In this document: piece by piece, positions 27,276 through 36,568 of the stretch
Position numbering within the stretch: position 1 is the stretch's first letter
Layout of the letters: each line of letters starts with the position of its first letter
Assembly (NCBI GenBank): GCA_016931615.1
Contig: JAFGEL010000056.1
Location: 28,386-92,385, forward strand
DNA length: 64,000 nt
From: Desulfuromonadales bacterium
Lineage (GTDB): Bacteria; Desulfobacterota; Desulfuromonadia; Desulfuromonadales; Geopsychrobacteraceae
Direction: 5' to 3'
Translations under genes and position numbers: made by a program
Notes under the pieces: model-generated
Told to the model about the DNA's origin: nothing
Seen by the model: the letters and a program-made list of their open reading frames with translations, nothing else
Database searches by the model: none

Positions 27276-28487
27276 TTATGCCTTCGACAACTCGGTTTTG
27301 CCTTTGGAACCTTTGAAATGCTTGCCATTCAGCTTTGCAACCAGCCACATTGTTGCTGCTTGCAGAGCGAGAGCGAATGCGCTTAACACCCAGTAGGCAA
27401 AAGAAAACTTGGTAAGGAGCTCAGCATCAACCATGCCCCGGTTCAGCCAGAACTGGATCATCACGACCAAGGCCACGCCGGGACAAACCAAGGCGTAGGA
27501 CCCCACCGAAACGTCTCGACCAAGAATGAAACGACCGAAATACCCTAAACGGAGAAGCACCAGCCCGGTGAGCAGGGCAAACAATAACTGAGCGGAAAGA
27601 AACTGTGAAAGCGTCATCAAGCGATCAGCCGCACTGCTAACTAAAGCAAAATGCTCATTCAGACCGTGACTTTGACGCAACCCAAGAATCCCGAGAATCG
27701 TGAGAACCGGGATAAAAATTGACAGCGTCGGGGCCGTCTCGATGTTGGCACCCTGCTCCAATAAAGCCCGAAACCCGAGGAACAGAGCAATCACCGCGAT
27801 CAACACAGCCGAGACAAAGAAGAAAGTCGACAACACCAACCCCACTCCTGCGATGAATGGAACACTGGAAAGGCCTGCGGGTGCGGCCAGCCCCACACCA
27901 ACCATAGCCAGTGCAAAGGCTGGAAGCGCCTGAGCAAAAGAGTTATTGCCGGCACACAAGAAACCGCCCTGCGTCAAAACCCGACCCAGAAAATTCCCAA
28001 ATTGGCGAAAAGCCAGGATGCCGATCAACAGAAACACGATGATGGCCGGAGGAAACAGGTATTCGACAACAGACCAGAGCCCCGGCACCAGAACCATACC
28101 GAGAACAAAAAGGACGTTAACAGTCATCGCCAAAGCAAGCGGTAGAGCCATCAACTGCGTTTCGGCATTGCCGGCGTGAAGCTGGGAATAAGCCTCAGTC
28201 TTCTTCCATCTGCGAAAATTTATCAGGTTCCAAAAGAGATATTTAAGATTGAGGAAAGCATAATAAAGAATGCCGGCCACAGCCGACAGGATCATACCTC
28301 GGATGATGAAGTCACCACTGCCGAAAGCCTGAAGGATATCCTCAAAGACGGGAACCGAGCGGCCGGGATGAGGAATCCAATGCATCAGCCACATGAAAAA
28401 AGTGACCGTTAGGCCTCCTGCCCCGAGGGATACCAGGAAATAGAGGGGCGAATAATTGTCGGCTGGTCGAAAAATTGATTTTTGCAT
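27276..28487 (-). CDS. Polytopic membrane protein, function unknown
   Basis: A 403-residue protein with about ten hydrophobic segments. It begins with a short soluble stretch (MQKSIFRPADNYSPLYF), has a first helix with S-L-G-A-G-G-L, and ends in a basic tail. Overall shape resembles SLAC1/TDT-type anion or sulfite/tellurite carriers, but no decisive motif was recognised. It is transcribed toward the array terminator at 27160. Not assigned to a family with confidence. Confidence 0.75.
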   Translation of the reverse strand: MQKSIFRPADNYSPLYFLVSLGAGGLTVTFFMWLMHWIPHPGRSVPVFEDILQAFGSGDFIIRGMILSAVAGILYYAFLNLKYLFWNLINFRRWKKTEAYSQLHAGNAETQLMALPLALAMTVNVLFVLGMVLVPGLWSVVEYLFPPAIIVFLLIGILAFRQFGNFLGRVLTQGGFLCAGNNSFAQALPAFALAMVGVGLAAPAGLSSVPFIAGVGLVLSTFFFVSAVLIAVIALFLGFRALLEQGANIETAPTLSIFIPVLTILGILGLRQSHGLNEHFALVSSAADRLMTLSQFLSAQLLFALLTGLVLLRLGYFGRFILGRDVSVGSYALVCPGVALVVMIQFWLNRGMVDAELLTKFSFAYWVLSAFALALQAATMWLVAKLNGKHFKGSKGKTELSKA

Positions 28488-28618
28488 GGTGGGTCTCCCA
28501 CAGAACAGGAAAAAGGCATCGCAATTTCATCAGCACCTGTCACGTTATTTTGCACGGGTTTTCAATCAGCTTCGATTTTTTCATGCAGGGCTGGATGATT
28601 GATGAACAACCGGCAATA

Positions 28619-28647
28619 AGGCGCCCCGGCAATAAACCGGAGCGCCT
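28619..28647. terminator. Hairpin downstream of peroxiredoxin
   Basis: An 11-bp stem (AGGCGCCCCGG/CCGGAGCGCCT, one mismatch) with a 7-nt loop, ~70 nt beyond the peroxiredoxin stop. Confidence 0.5.
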
Positions 28648-28715
28648 CATACCATTCGCTGCTGATGACACAGCTTCTTTCCTATGCCTCATTATACCCG
28701 GCAATACAAATACTT

Positions 28716-29330
28716 TTATGCCAGAATATCTTCAATAGTGACATAAGCGCCGACATTACCGGTCATCTGCTCAACATCGGTATTGACCGGGAGGGTCTTT
28801 TTACCCTTACGCCAGTTGGCCGGGCAGACCTCTCCAGTATTATAAGCATGTTGCCATGCTTCAATCTGCCGAATCAATTCAACGACACTGCGGCCGACAG
28901 CATCGGCAACGGTTTCTTCGGCAACCACAACCCCATCGGGATTGATGATAAAACGGCCACGTAGCGCAACGCCTTCCTGTTCAATCCAGACGCCGAATTT
29001 ACGGGCGACATTGCCGGTATTGTCGGCACCCATCGTCAGTTTTAGATCCTTCAACAGCGGCTCGGTTTCAGCAAAGCGTTTATGGCTGAACTTCGTATCA
29101 CCCGAAATCGGCACGACAACAACGCCAAGCTCATTCAGCTTATCGAGCTGAGAATTCATCGCAGCGATTTCAGTCGGACAGACAAAAGTAAAATCGGCTG
29201 GATAGAAACAGACCACAGCCCATTTGCCTTTGAGCTGCTCACTGGAAATTGTCGTATAATGGCCGTTGGCGGCATCGTAGGCCTCCATTTCGAATTCCGG
29301 CATACGGCGCATAACTAAAGTTGAACTCAT
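28716..29330 (-). CDS. Peroxiredoxin, AhpC/Prx1 type
   Basis: A 204-residue 2-Cys peroxiredoxin. Peroxidatic Cys is in F-T-F-V-C-P-T-E near residue 56 and resolving Cys in G-E-V-C-P-A-N-W near 175. It reduces peroxides, organic hydroperoxides and, in relatives, peroxynitrite. ATG 29330 follows AGGAGG by 7 nt. A second in-frame ATG at 29411, also with a good site (GAGGAG, 7 nt spacing), would add a 27-residue acidic N-terminus. A sigma-54 promoter at 29533-29548 points toward it, and a NorR-like activator with repeated sites lies divergent, so NO or nitrosative stress probably induces it. Confidence 0.95.
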   Translation of the reverse strand: MSSTLVMRRMPEFEMEAYDAANGHYTTISSEQLKGKWAVVCFYPADFTFVCPTEIAAMNSQLDKLNELGVVVVPISGDTKFSHKRFAETEPLLKDLKLTMGADNTGNVARKFGVWIEQEGVALRGRFIINPDGVVVAEETVADAVGRSVVELIRQIEAWQHAYNTGEVCPANWRKGKKTLPVNTDVEQMTGNVGAYVTIEDILA

Positions 29331-29532
29331 TTGTTTTTCCTCCTGTTCAGGTTGGTTTTCAGTCACAATCGGTTCTGCGTCTTCAATGACTTTGGTTGTG
29401 TCACAAGGCATGACAAGACTCCTCACAAGTGTTTTCCGGCACTCCAAATAATTATGGGCACAGAGTTGAACATGGGGCACATAACCGGTTCTCAACATAA
29501 TCTCCGGACACCCCGATTTCTTCATATGACAG

Positions 29533-29548
29533 AGCAAGGCGTATGCCA
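29533..29548 (-). promoter_or_regulatory. Sigma-54 promoter of the peroxiredoxin gene
   Basis: On the minus strand TGGCATACGCCTTGCT fits the -24/-12 consensus TGGCAC-N5-TTGC(A/T), with exact GG-N10-GC spacing. Expected start near 29522, ~110 nt upstream of the first candidate ATG (29411). Confidence 0.75.
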
Positions 29549-29632
29549 GATTGGCTTAAAAATATAAAATCTATTAAAATCAATATGTTGTATGACTTCT
29601 ATACATTGATCAAACAGCCGAACTTGATTTCC

Positions 29633-29696
29633 AACGATATTTCGGTTTAAAAGAACGATATTTCGTTGACATGAGATAATCAACGATATTTCGGTT
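29633..29696. promoter_or_regulatory. Three repeated dyads: probable NorR-like enhancer sites
   Basis: AACGATATTTCG(G)TT occurs at 29633-29647, 29654-29667 and 29682-29696. Each is an inverted repeat of AACGA and TCG(G)TT. They lie ~85-165 bp upstream of the sigma-54 promoter, a typical enhancer distance. The third abuts the ribosome-binding site of the regulator gene, suggesting autorepression. Confidence 0.8.
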
Positions 29697-29709
29697 GGAG
29701 GATGAAGAC

Positions 29710-31233
29710 ATGGACAGACAGCTTTTTTCGCCGGGTTCGGCCGACAAAATTCTCGAGCTGATTCTTACGGCCTTACGGGACCTGGTCGACTACGAACTGG
29801 CCGTGATTATGAAACTTACTGAAGCCGACACCCTGACCGTACAGAAAGCCCAAGGCCCTCTGGTCAGCGAACGCATCACCAACTACAGCGTAGATCTGAA
29901 TCGGCGCAGAGACCTGGCCCGCATTATCCGTTTCGACCAGCCCTACCTGTTCAACGAAACAGAAGGCCATGAAGACACTTACGAAGAGCTGCTGGACATG
30001 CCCGATGATCATTCATGCCTGGTCGCTCCGCTGTATATTCAGGAAACACCTATCGGCCTGCTGACTCTGGACCACAGAGCCTGCAACATGTTTTCTCCTG
30101 CCATCGTTAAATTCATCGGGACTATAGCGCGCCTGATTGCAGTCATCATCGCCCAGAACGAGTCCAGTCAGTACCTGGATACACTCAGACGCGACCTGAC
30201 CCGTGAACGCAACATCCTGCTTTCGCGCGAGGCGCCTCAGCTTAAGAACATCATGGGAAAATCCCCAGCCTGGTCACGCGTCATCGACCAGGTGAAGATT
30301 GTCGCTGAATCCGATCTGCCCGTGCTGATTCACGGCGAGACCGGGACAGGCAAGGAAATGGTGGCCCGGACCATTCACACGCTCAGCCCACGTAGCGACA
30401 AACCATTTATTACCCTGAACTGCTCAGCCCTGAACGCCGGTTTGGCGGAAAGCGAACTGTTCGGCCATGAAAAAGGTGCTTTCACCTCAGCTGTTGCACA
30501 ACGCAAGGGGCGCTTCGAAATAGCCGACGGCGGGACCCTGTTTCTGGATGAGATCGCAGATCTGCCGATGGAGATTCAGCCCAAACTGTTGCGAACCCTT
30601 CAGGAAGGGACTTTTGAACGGGTCGGTGGTGAAGTAACTCACTCTTGCAACGTGCGGATTATTGCGGCCAGCCACATGGATCTAAAGGAAAGAGTTCAGC
30701 ATGGAGAATTCCGTGAAGACCTCTACTACCGACTCGGAGTCTATCCACTTGAGCTGCCGCCACTGCGTCGGCGCAAAGAAGATATTCTCCTGCTGACCAA
30801 ACACTTCATTCACCAGGAAGCCCTTAAGACCCGAACTCATCCCCCGGAAATCAGCGAAGAGGCGGTAACGGGACTGCAAAATCATCCCTGGCCGGGCAAT
30901 GTGCGCGAATTACAGAACGCCATCAGCCGCGGGGTCCTGCTGGCCAAAGGCGGAATGATCGAATGTCACCATCTGGGGCTGTACCACAGCATGCCCACAA
31001 CCGTACCGGCCCTGACGGCTGATGACCGGACCATGGCAAAACCAAACACCCCCTTCCCCAGCATGGCCACTCTGGAAAAAAAGCATATCGAAGATGCGCT
31101 CATCAGAACCCACGGTAAAATCTATGGCGAAAATGGTGCTGCAGCTCTACTTGAAATGAAACCGACGACTCTGCAAAGCCGCATCAAAAAACTGAATATT
31201 GATAGAAAGATACTGCTGAACAGGCCAAACTGA
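29710..31233 (+). CDS. norR: NorR-like sigma-54-dependent activator
   Basis: A 507-residue enhancer-binding protein: GAF (~5-150), AAA+ (~175-410) and a C-terminal Fis-type HTH (~460-505). The GAF domain keeps residues aligned with the non-heme iron ligands of E. coli NorR: D89, H101, C103 and D121 (H-S-C...L-T-L-D); the position equivalent to NorR D96 is Gly. Walker A is G-E-T-G-T-G-K-E (209-216). The sigma-54 contact loop is G-A-F-T-S-A (256-261), not GAFTGA. ATG 29710 has GGAGG at 8 nt. Three dyads and a divergent sigma-54-driven peroxiredoxin suggest NO-responsive control. Confidence 0.85.
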   Translation: MDRQLFSPGSADKILELILTALRDLVDYELAVIMKLTEADTLTVQKAQGPLVSERITNYSVDLNRRRDLARIIRFDQPYLFNETEGHEDTYEELLDMPDDHSCLVAPLYIQETPIGLLTLDHRACNMFSPAIVKFIGTIARLIAVIIAQNESSQYLDTLRRDLTRERNILLSREAPQLKNIMGKSPAWSRVIDQVKIVAESDLPVLIHGETGTGKEMVARTIHTLSPRSDKPFITLNCSALNAGLAESELFGHEKGAFTSAVAQRKGRFEIADGGTLFLDEIADLPMEIQPKLLRTLQEGTFERVGGEVTHSCNVRIIAASHMDLKERVQHGEFREDLYYRLGVYPLELPPLRRRKEDILLLTKHFIHQEALKTRTHPPEISEEAVTGLQNHPWPGNVRELQNAISRGVLLAKGGMIECHHLGLYHSMPTTVPALTADDRTMAKPNTPFPSMATLEKKHIEDALIRTHGKIYGENGAAALLEMKPTTLQSRIKKLNIDRKILLNRPN

Positions 31234-31494
31234 CAGATATGCCGTCCCGCCCATCGGCAGAGCGACAGAACAGCGCCAATCCACAGAAAAGCGCCTAACT
31301 CATCATCACTGAGCCGGCACCTTTTATCTGACATATCGCCTCAGAACACAAGCAGTTGACGATTTGTATTGGCTGTTTTTTGGCTGAAAACAATGGACTC
31401 TAAACGGTTTTTTGGTAGAATGCTTGATCTGCAATCGATGAAGAGTTTTTCTTTTCGGGATGTATCAACAATGACTGAAAGGAGGATCAACTTG

Positions 31495-31713
31495 ATGATT
31501 CAGGTGGTATACAAAGACGGCCGAGAGGATGTCGTTGAGCAGAAATTTCTCGACATTCTGCTGCATCTCGGTGAAGTCCAGGAGTTCCGCCGCGAAGATC
31601 ACTGGGTCAATGTTGCTGAGGACCCCATTCGCTCAACTGTTCAGAGCGGTTATGCCGGCGATGACAGGCGTCGCCACGTGCAGCCCAATCTCAGATTCAG
31701 CCTCACCGGTTAA
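31495..31713 (+). CDS. GSU3473 family small protein
   Basis: A 72-residue protein. It begins M-I-Q-V-V-Y-K-D-G-R and continues with F-R-R-E-D-H-W-V-N-V and D-P-I-R, the pattern of the GSU3473 family, found mainly in Geobacter relatives. Function unknown. The ATG at 31495 has AGGAGG at 9 nt; in-frame codons upstream back to 31369 lack one. It is followed by a strong terminator at 31747. Confidence 0.85.
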   Translation: MIQVVYKDGREDVVEQKFLDILLHLGEVQEFRREDHWVNVAEDPIRSTVQSGYAGDDRRRHVQPNLRFSLTG

Positions 31714-31746
31714 TAATCCCCCTCAGGTTTTGATGAATTGATTACG

Positions 31747-31777
31747 CCGGCACATATTTATCTGTGCCGGTTTTTTT
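31747..31777 (+). terminator. Intrinsic terminator of the GSU3473 gene
   Basis: An 8-bp stem CCGGCACA/TGTGCCGG followed by seven Ts. Confidence 0.92.
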
Positions 31778-31781
31778 GTGC

Positions 31782-32468
31782 TCACTGGTCCGACTTCAGA
31801 TCAACCACAGGCTGAGAAGAATCCGGCAGGTCCAACTCAGGTTGCGATGGTGGTCTCTTGGTACCTCCCGAGAAAAGCCGACCCAGCGAGCGGAACACCC
31901 ATTTGATTCCTCGCCAGATCTTCGGTAACAGCCAGATCATCAGCAGAATAAACCCGATCAGCAAGACGATAAACACCCAGGGATGGTGCAATGCGGTCCA
32001 GAGTCCGGCGACAACCAGAACATCTTCGGAAATGGAAGCCATCCAATTGGAAAAAGGCTCCGGTGAGGCATTGATCAGAACCCGCGAACCGGACTTGGTC
32101 GCATGCACCCCGGCGGCCAGCCCGCCACCGACAATGGCAACGGCCAGAGAAACCGCGGGATCGACTTCACCGACCGCCCCGGCAGCCAGCGCCGCCCCTG
32201 CCGGAATGCGGATAAAGGTGTGCAGAGCATCCCAGGAGTTATCGACACCGGGCACCTTGTCGGCAACAAATTCGACCAGGTACATAGCTCCTGCGGCGAA
32301 GATCACCAGGGGATTCATAAGAATCTGCAGATCGGGCGGCAGCACCATGTTCCCGGTGCTGCCCAACAGGCCCAGCATCAGAATGGCCGCATAAAGATTA
32401 ATCCCGCTGGCCCAGGCCACGCCCATGGTCAGGGCGACAATTGCAGCAATCTGATCAAGCTGTTCCAT
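31782..32468 (-). CDS. DUF4126 membrane protein
   Basis: A 228-residue protein with about five hydrophobic segments and a glycine/alanine-rich core. The N-terminus (M-G-V-A-W-A-S-G-I-N-L-Y near 16) and the region D-K-V-P-G-V-D-N-S-W-D-A near 70 are typical of DUF4126. The C-terminus is soluble, basic then acidic. Function unknown. It lies just downstream of the DUF523 gene on the same strand. Confidence 0.85.
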   Translation of the reverse strand: MEQLDQIAAIVALTMGVAWASGINLYAAILMLGLLGSTGNMVLPPDLQILMNPLVIFAAGAMYLVEFVADKVPGVDNSWDALHTFIRIPAGAALAAGAVGEVDPAVSLAVAIVGGGLAAGVHATKSGSRVLINASPEPFSNWMASISEDVLVVAGLWTALHHPWVFIVLLIGFILLMIWLLPKIWRGIKWVFRSLGRLFSGGTKRPPSQPELDLPDSSQPVVDLKSDQ

Positions 32469-32504
32469 GTTATTCCCCTGCAGATAAAATTGCGCTTCGA
32501 ACCC

Positions 32505-33461
32505 TTAGATATGGTTCAGCAACTTCAATTCCTTAGGATGAGGATTGAGGTAAACCTGTCGATGCAGATAATCCTGATCATACTTGCGCACATAATGGTT
32601 GATGAGCGTGATCGGGACAATAAGCGGAACCAGTCCATTCCGATAGTTGTCAATCAGTTCAAGAATTTCGATTTTTTCGTCGGCACTCAGATCCCGCTTG
32701 AAATAACCGATAATGTGATGAAGCACGTTGACCTGTTTTTTTACCGTGGTTTTTAGTTTCAGTGCCTGCAACAGCAGGGTACGGTACTGGTCAAGCAGTT
32801 CATCAAAAGGCTGATGCTTACCCGAGGCTACCAATCGTCCCATTTCACGGTAGATTTTATCGCTGTGAGAGAGGATCAGCAGTTTATGCTGAGTATGAAA
32901 ATCAACGATGGTCCCCAGAGAGTTTTTCTCCTCGAGAGCCTTGCGTAAACGCTGCAGGGTGAAGATGCCGGCAATAAAATTTTCCCGCAGACCGGGGTCA
33001 TTGAGGCGACCCTCTTCTTCTACGGGCAACAACGGAAAGGTCTCCATGAAAATCCTCGCGAAGACGCCGACCCCGGTTTTGCGCGGCACGCCGTTCTGAT
33101 CGTAGACTTTAACCCGCTCCATACCACTGCTGGGTGATTTTGATTTAAAGACAAAACCATCAAGATTTTTTTCCGCCAGATGCTTGACCCGCTCCCGGGC
33201 CCATGCTTCCATCCGCTCGGTGATATCTTCGCCACTTTTCGGGAAAACCAGTCGAACCTGACCCTCGGCGGTTTTAACCAACCGCAGGCTGGCGCGCGGA
33301 GTCGGCAGACCAACCTCAACTTCCGGACAAACCGGAACAAACTCAACATATTCGCCAAGAACATTGGTGACATAATGATTAAACTGGTGTCCGCCGTCGT
33401 AACGAACTTTTTCGCCCAGGAGGCAAGAACTGACCCCCAGGCGAATCTTGTTGTTTTCCAT
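32505..33461 (-). CDS. DUF523 and DUF1722 (YbgA) fusion protein
   Basis: A 318-residue cytoplasmic protein. The DUF523 part (~1-150) has V-S-S-C-L-L-G and R-Y-D-G-G-H, then C-P-E near 46, cysteines that could hold a metal or Fe-S site. The DUF1722/YbgA part (~185-305) has H-K-L-L-I-L-S-H near 207. Fused proteins of this layout are common; function is uncertain (DUF523 has been linked to 2-thiouracil desulfidation). ATG preceded by GAGGAAA. Confidence 0.9.
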   Translation of the reverse strand: MENNKIRLGVSSCLLGEKVRYDGGHQFNHYVTNVLGEYVEFVPVCPEVEVGLPTPRASLRLVKTAEGQVRLVFPKSGEDITERMEAWARERVKHLAEKNLDGFVFKSKSPSSGMERVKVYDQNGVPRKTGVGVFARIFMETFPLLPVEEEGRLNDPGLRENFIAGIFTLQRLRKALEEKNSLGTIVDFHTQHKLLILSHSDKIYREMGRLVASGKHQPFDELLDQYRTLLLQALKLKTTVKKQVNVLHHIIGYFKRDLSADEKIEILELIDNYRNGLVPLIVPITLINHYVRKYDQDYLHRQVYLNPHPKELKLLNHI

Positions 33462-33584
33462 ACCGTTTTTCCTCCATCCGTGTGATCATTGCATAGACAA
33501 CCTGAAAAACTTGATTATGTTATGATAGACCATGTCCTGACCTGAGACAAATACCAACCTGAAGAATAGTAAAGCGCAGCGGCG

Positions 33585-35114
33585 ATGAACGAAAAAACAC
33601 CAGAACATCAAGAAATTACCGTTTTTGTTGCCGGAGCAACCGGCTATATCGGTGGCCGCCTGGTTCCTCGGCTACTTGAAGCGGGCCATGCCGTCAAAGC
33701 TATGGTGCGTGCCCCGCAGAAGCTCGAGAACCGCCCCTGGGCCGGGCACCCCAAATTGACCATCATTCGCGGCGATATTCTCGACGAAAACAGCGTCCGT
33801 TCCGCCGTTCAGGGCTGTCAGGCCGCTTACTACCTGATCCATTCGATGAATCCCGAGGTCGAAGATTTCGCCCAAACCGATCGCAAAGCGGCTCGGAACA
33901 TGATCATAGCCGCCGAGCAGGCCGGTCTGCAGCAGATTATTTATCTTGGCGGACTGGGCGAGAATGATCAGGGGCTCAGTCATCACCTGCAATCGCGCAG
34001 CGAAGTCGGCGCCATTCTGCAGCAGGGCAAAGTTCCGGTAACGATTCTCAGAGCCGCAATGATTATCGGTTCGGGCAGCGCCTCGTTTGAGATTCTGCGT
34101 TACCTGGTCGATCGCCTGCCGGTCATGATCACCCCGCGCTGGCTGAATACCCCCTGTCAACCGATCGGCGTACGCAATGTCCTGCAATACCTGATCGGCT
34201 GCCTGCTGAACCCGGCAACAATCGGAGCAACCTTTGATATCGGCCAGCCCGAAGTCACGAACTATCACAACCTGATGAAAGTCTACGCTGAAGAAGCCGG
34301 TCTGCCCCGACGCTGGATTATTCCCGTCCCGGTGTTGACGCCGCGCCTCAGTTCCTACTGGATTCACCTCGTCACCCCGGTCCCGGCTTCAATCGCCAGA
34401 CCCCTGGCCGAAGGCTTAAGCAACCCGGTCATCTGCCAGGAAAATCGCCTGGCAAAACTGATCCCTCAAGACCTTTTCAATGAACGCCAATCGATTCGCT
34501 TGGCTCTCGAAAGGATGCGCCAGCAACAGGTCGAAACCTCCTGGACCGATTCGGGGATCATTCATCCGGCCGAATGGAGCATCCCCGGAGATCCCCACTG
34601 GGCGGGCGGCAGTCTCTTTGAAGACTCGCGACGCGTTGTCATTAACGCGGTCCCTGAGGATATCTGGCCGGCCGTAAAATCGATCGGAGGAGAATCCGGC
34701 TACTACTATGCCGACTGGCTTTGGGAAATTCGCGGTTTGATGGATCGCATCTGTGGCGGTGTCGGGTTGTGTCGCGGGCGCCGTAGTTCAGAGGAGCTTT
34801 TTCCAGGAGATGCGGTTGATTTCTGGCGCGTTATCGACGTCAAAAAGCCCGACTTCCTCATGCTCTCCGCGGAAATGAAACTTCCCGGCGAGGCAGTCCT
34901 CTCGTTTCGGCTGAAAGCCCTGGAGAACGGTCAAACCGAGCTCCAGCAGATCGCCAGATTTTTGCCCAAGGGTTTATTCGGGATTCTCTACTGGTATGCG
35001 GTCATGCCGTTTCATCATTATGTCTTCAATGGCATGTTAAGAGGCATCGTCAATGCAGCGGACAAAAACATTGTCACCGGCCCGGAACGCTTTTTACCTG
35101 AGCAGACGGGCTGA
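33585..35114 (+). CDS. SDR-family NAD(P)-binding protein with DUF2867 domain
   Basis: A 509-residue two-domain protein. The N-terminal Rossmann domain (~10-300) has G-A-T-G-Y-I-G-G near 18 and resembles atypical SDR NmrA/epimerase-like proteins. The C-terminal DUF2867 half (~345-500) is a START-like fold. Such fusions are widespread; the substrate is unknown. No signal peptide. Its stop lies 3 nt from the stop of the convergent HDOD gene. Confidence 0.88.
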   Translation: MNEKTPEHQEITVFVAGATGYIGGRLVPRLLEAGHAVKAMVRAPQKLENRPWAGHPKLTIIRGDILDENSVRSAVQGCQAAYYLIHSMNPEVEDFAQTDRKAARNMIIAAEQAGLQQIIYLGGLGENDQGLSHHLQSRSEVGAILQQGKVPVTILRAAMIIGSGSASFEILRYLVDRLPVMITPRWLNTPCQPIGVRNVLQYLIGCLLNPATIGATFDIGQPEVTNYHNLMKVYAEEAGLPRRWIIPVPVLTPRLSSYWIHLVTPVPASIARPLAEGLSNPVICQENRLAKLIPQDLFNERQSIRLALERMRQQQVETSWTDSGIIHPAEWSIPGDPHWAGGSLFEDSRRVVINAVPEDIWPAVKSIGGESGYYYADWLWEIRGLMDRICGGVGLCRGRRSSEELFPGDAVDFWRVIDVKKPDFLMLSAEMKLPGEAVLSFRLKALENGQTELQQIARFLPKGLFGILYWYAVMPFHHYVFNGMLRGIVNAADKNIVTGPERFLPEQTG

Positions 35115-35117
35115 CGG

Positions 35118-36374
35118 TCAGAGCTTATCGCCGGACCCGGCTTCATCAAAAAAAATAGCGACAATCTGCCTGAACTCATTGTCAACCTTCTGGATCGCCG
35201 GGGCAATCATCTCCGGCGACAGACCCGTTTCGACCCATGCCTGAAGGTATAGCTCAGGAACTTCCTTGATTAAAAGTATTTCCTCACTACAAGCGTGAGC
35301 AAAAACATCCGCTATGTGCACAAGACAGGCTTCTTTAGCAAAATGGGCCAGACGGGGCGAATGATGATGACCGATCATGCGTATCAGGGTAGGAGAAAGA
35401 CGCCATTTTTCCGCCAACAGCTTGCCGATGATGCTGTGATCCGTTTTCAGGCAGTCCTGTTCGGCCCGGTACATGGGCAGTTTATCATGGCGGGCCAAGT
35501 TGACAGCACAGGCATACTGGAGAGGCATACGGTCCAACATGACCAGGCGGCCGATATCATGCAATAAGCCCCCGGTAAAATATTTTTCGCTGTCTTTTTC
35601 CCCCAACTGTTCTGCCAGGATCCGGGCAAACAAACCACAGCGAATAGAATGTCTCCAGAAAGATTCCATATCAATCTGTTCGCTGGGAATATTCCGGAAT
35701 TGACGAATGACGGAAATTCCCAAAACCAGATGAGTCAGTTCATTGTTGCCCAACAAGGAAATCGCCCTGGAAACCGAATCGACTTTTCCCGAAAACCCGT
35801 AAAACGAGCTGTTCGCCAGACGCAACAGACGCACACTCAAATTGGCATCTTTGTCTATGACCCGAGCCAAATGGTGTGAAGAGGTATTCGACCGACTCAA
35901 AAGTTCAACAATATGACTGTAAACTGTCGGCAAAGAGACGAGCTCAACCGCCCCTTTCAAAAGCTGATTCACCGTCAACGGAGCGGGAACGTCAGAAACG
36001 TCGTCCGTGCCGCCGGAGACCGGCAGCGCTTTTAAATCCAGACCCTTCTGACACTTTATGCTAAGCCGCCGTGTGACGTGACGAAACAGAGTGGCTATAG
36101 GTTCCTGTTCCAGATCATTCAGCGCAAAACGTTCACTGAGAAAACTTTCCACCCGGCTGGCGTGTTCTTCGCCCGCGGACGCTTGCTGCTCACCCTCCTG
36201 ATTGAGACCGGCGTCCTCAATATGCGCCTCGACGACTCCCCAGGATTTCAGCAGTTTCAACTGATCTGCTTTAATGGAAGCACCCGCAGCCAGGACAAAA
36301 CGGCCACTGGGAGTCAGCAGGTCTTCAGCAAGCACCATCCCTTCGAGCAGGTCATCAATATAAACGAGCGCCAA
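35118..36374 (-). CDS. HDOD-domain signalling protein
   Basis: A 418-residue protein. The HDOD domain (~135-340) contains L-L-R-L-A-N-S-S-F-Y near 208 and the H-D-I-G-R-L motif near 270. An N-terminal module (~1-60; M-V-L-A-E-D-L near 13) is seen in related proteins. HDOD domains are HD-like, usually without phosphodiesterase activity, and act as scaffolds in signalling. Partner unknown. Confidence 0.9.
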   Translation of the reverse strand: MALVYIDDLLEGMVLAEDLLTPSGRFVLAAGASIKADQLKLLKSWGVVEAHIEDAGLNQEGEQQASAGEEHASRVESFLSERFALNDLEQEPIATLFRHVTRRLSIKCQKGLDLKALPVSGGTDDVSDVPAPLTVNQLLKGAVELVSLPTVYSHIVELLSRSNTSSHHLARVIDKDANLSVRLLRLANSSFYGFSGKVDSVSRAISLLGNNELTHLVLGISVIRQFRNIPSEQIDMESFWRHSIRCGLFARILAEQLGEKDSEKYFTGGLLHDIGRLVMLDRMPLQYACAVNLARHDKLPMYRAEQDCLKTDHSIIGKLLAEKWRLSPTLIRMIGHHHSPRLAHFAKEACLVHIADVFAHACSEEILLIKEVPELYLQAWVETGLSPEMIAPAIQKVDNEFRQIVAIFFDEAGSGDKL

Positions 36375-36568
36375 AACAGCTCTCCTTTTTATGAAAAATT
36401 ATGGATTTCAAGCGTGAATTTCCGGGATTATAATAAATATTAATAAATGTGGCAACTCTCATCTGAATAACCTCTGAGGGTAATTTTTTCTGATCGCGGA
36501 CGAGATAACATCTGAATTATTTTCAACTTGTGTTAGAATGACGTGATTTTTCAGAAGGATTCGATGGC

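Noticed and set aside
29654..29667. Classical E. coli-type NorR sites (GT-N7-AC)
   Set aside because: The three repeated dyads do not match that consensus; they are called only as sites of this regulator by position and repetition.
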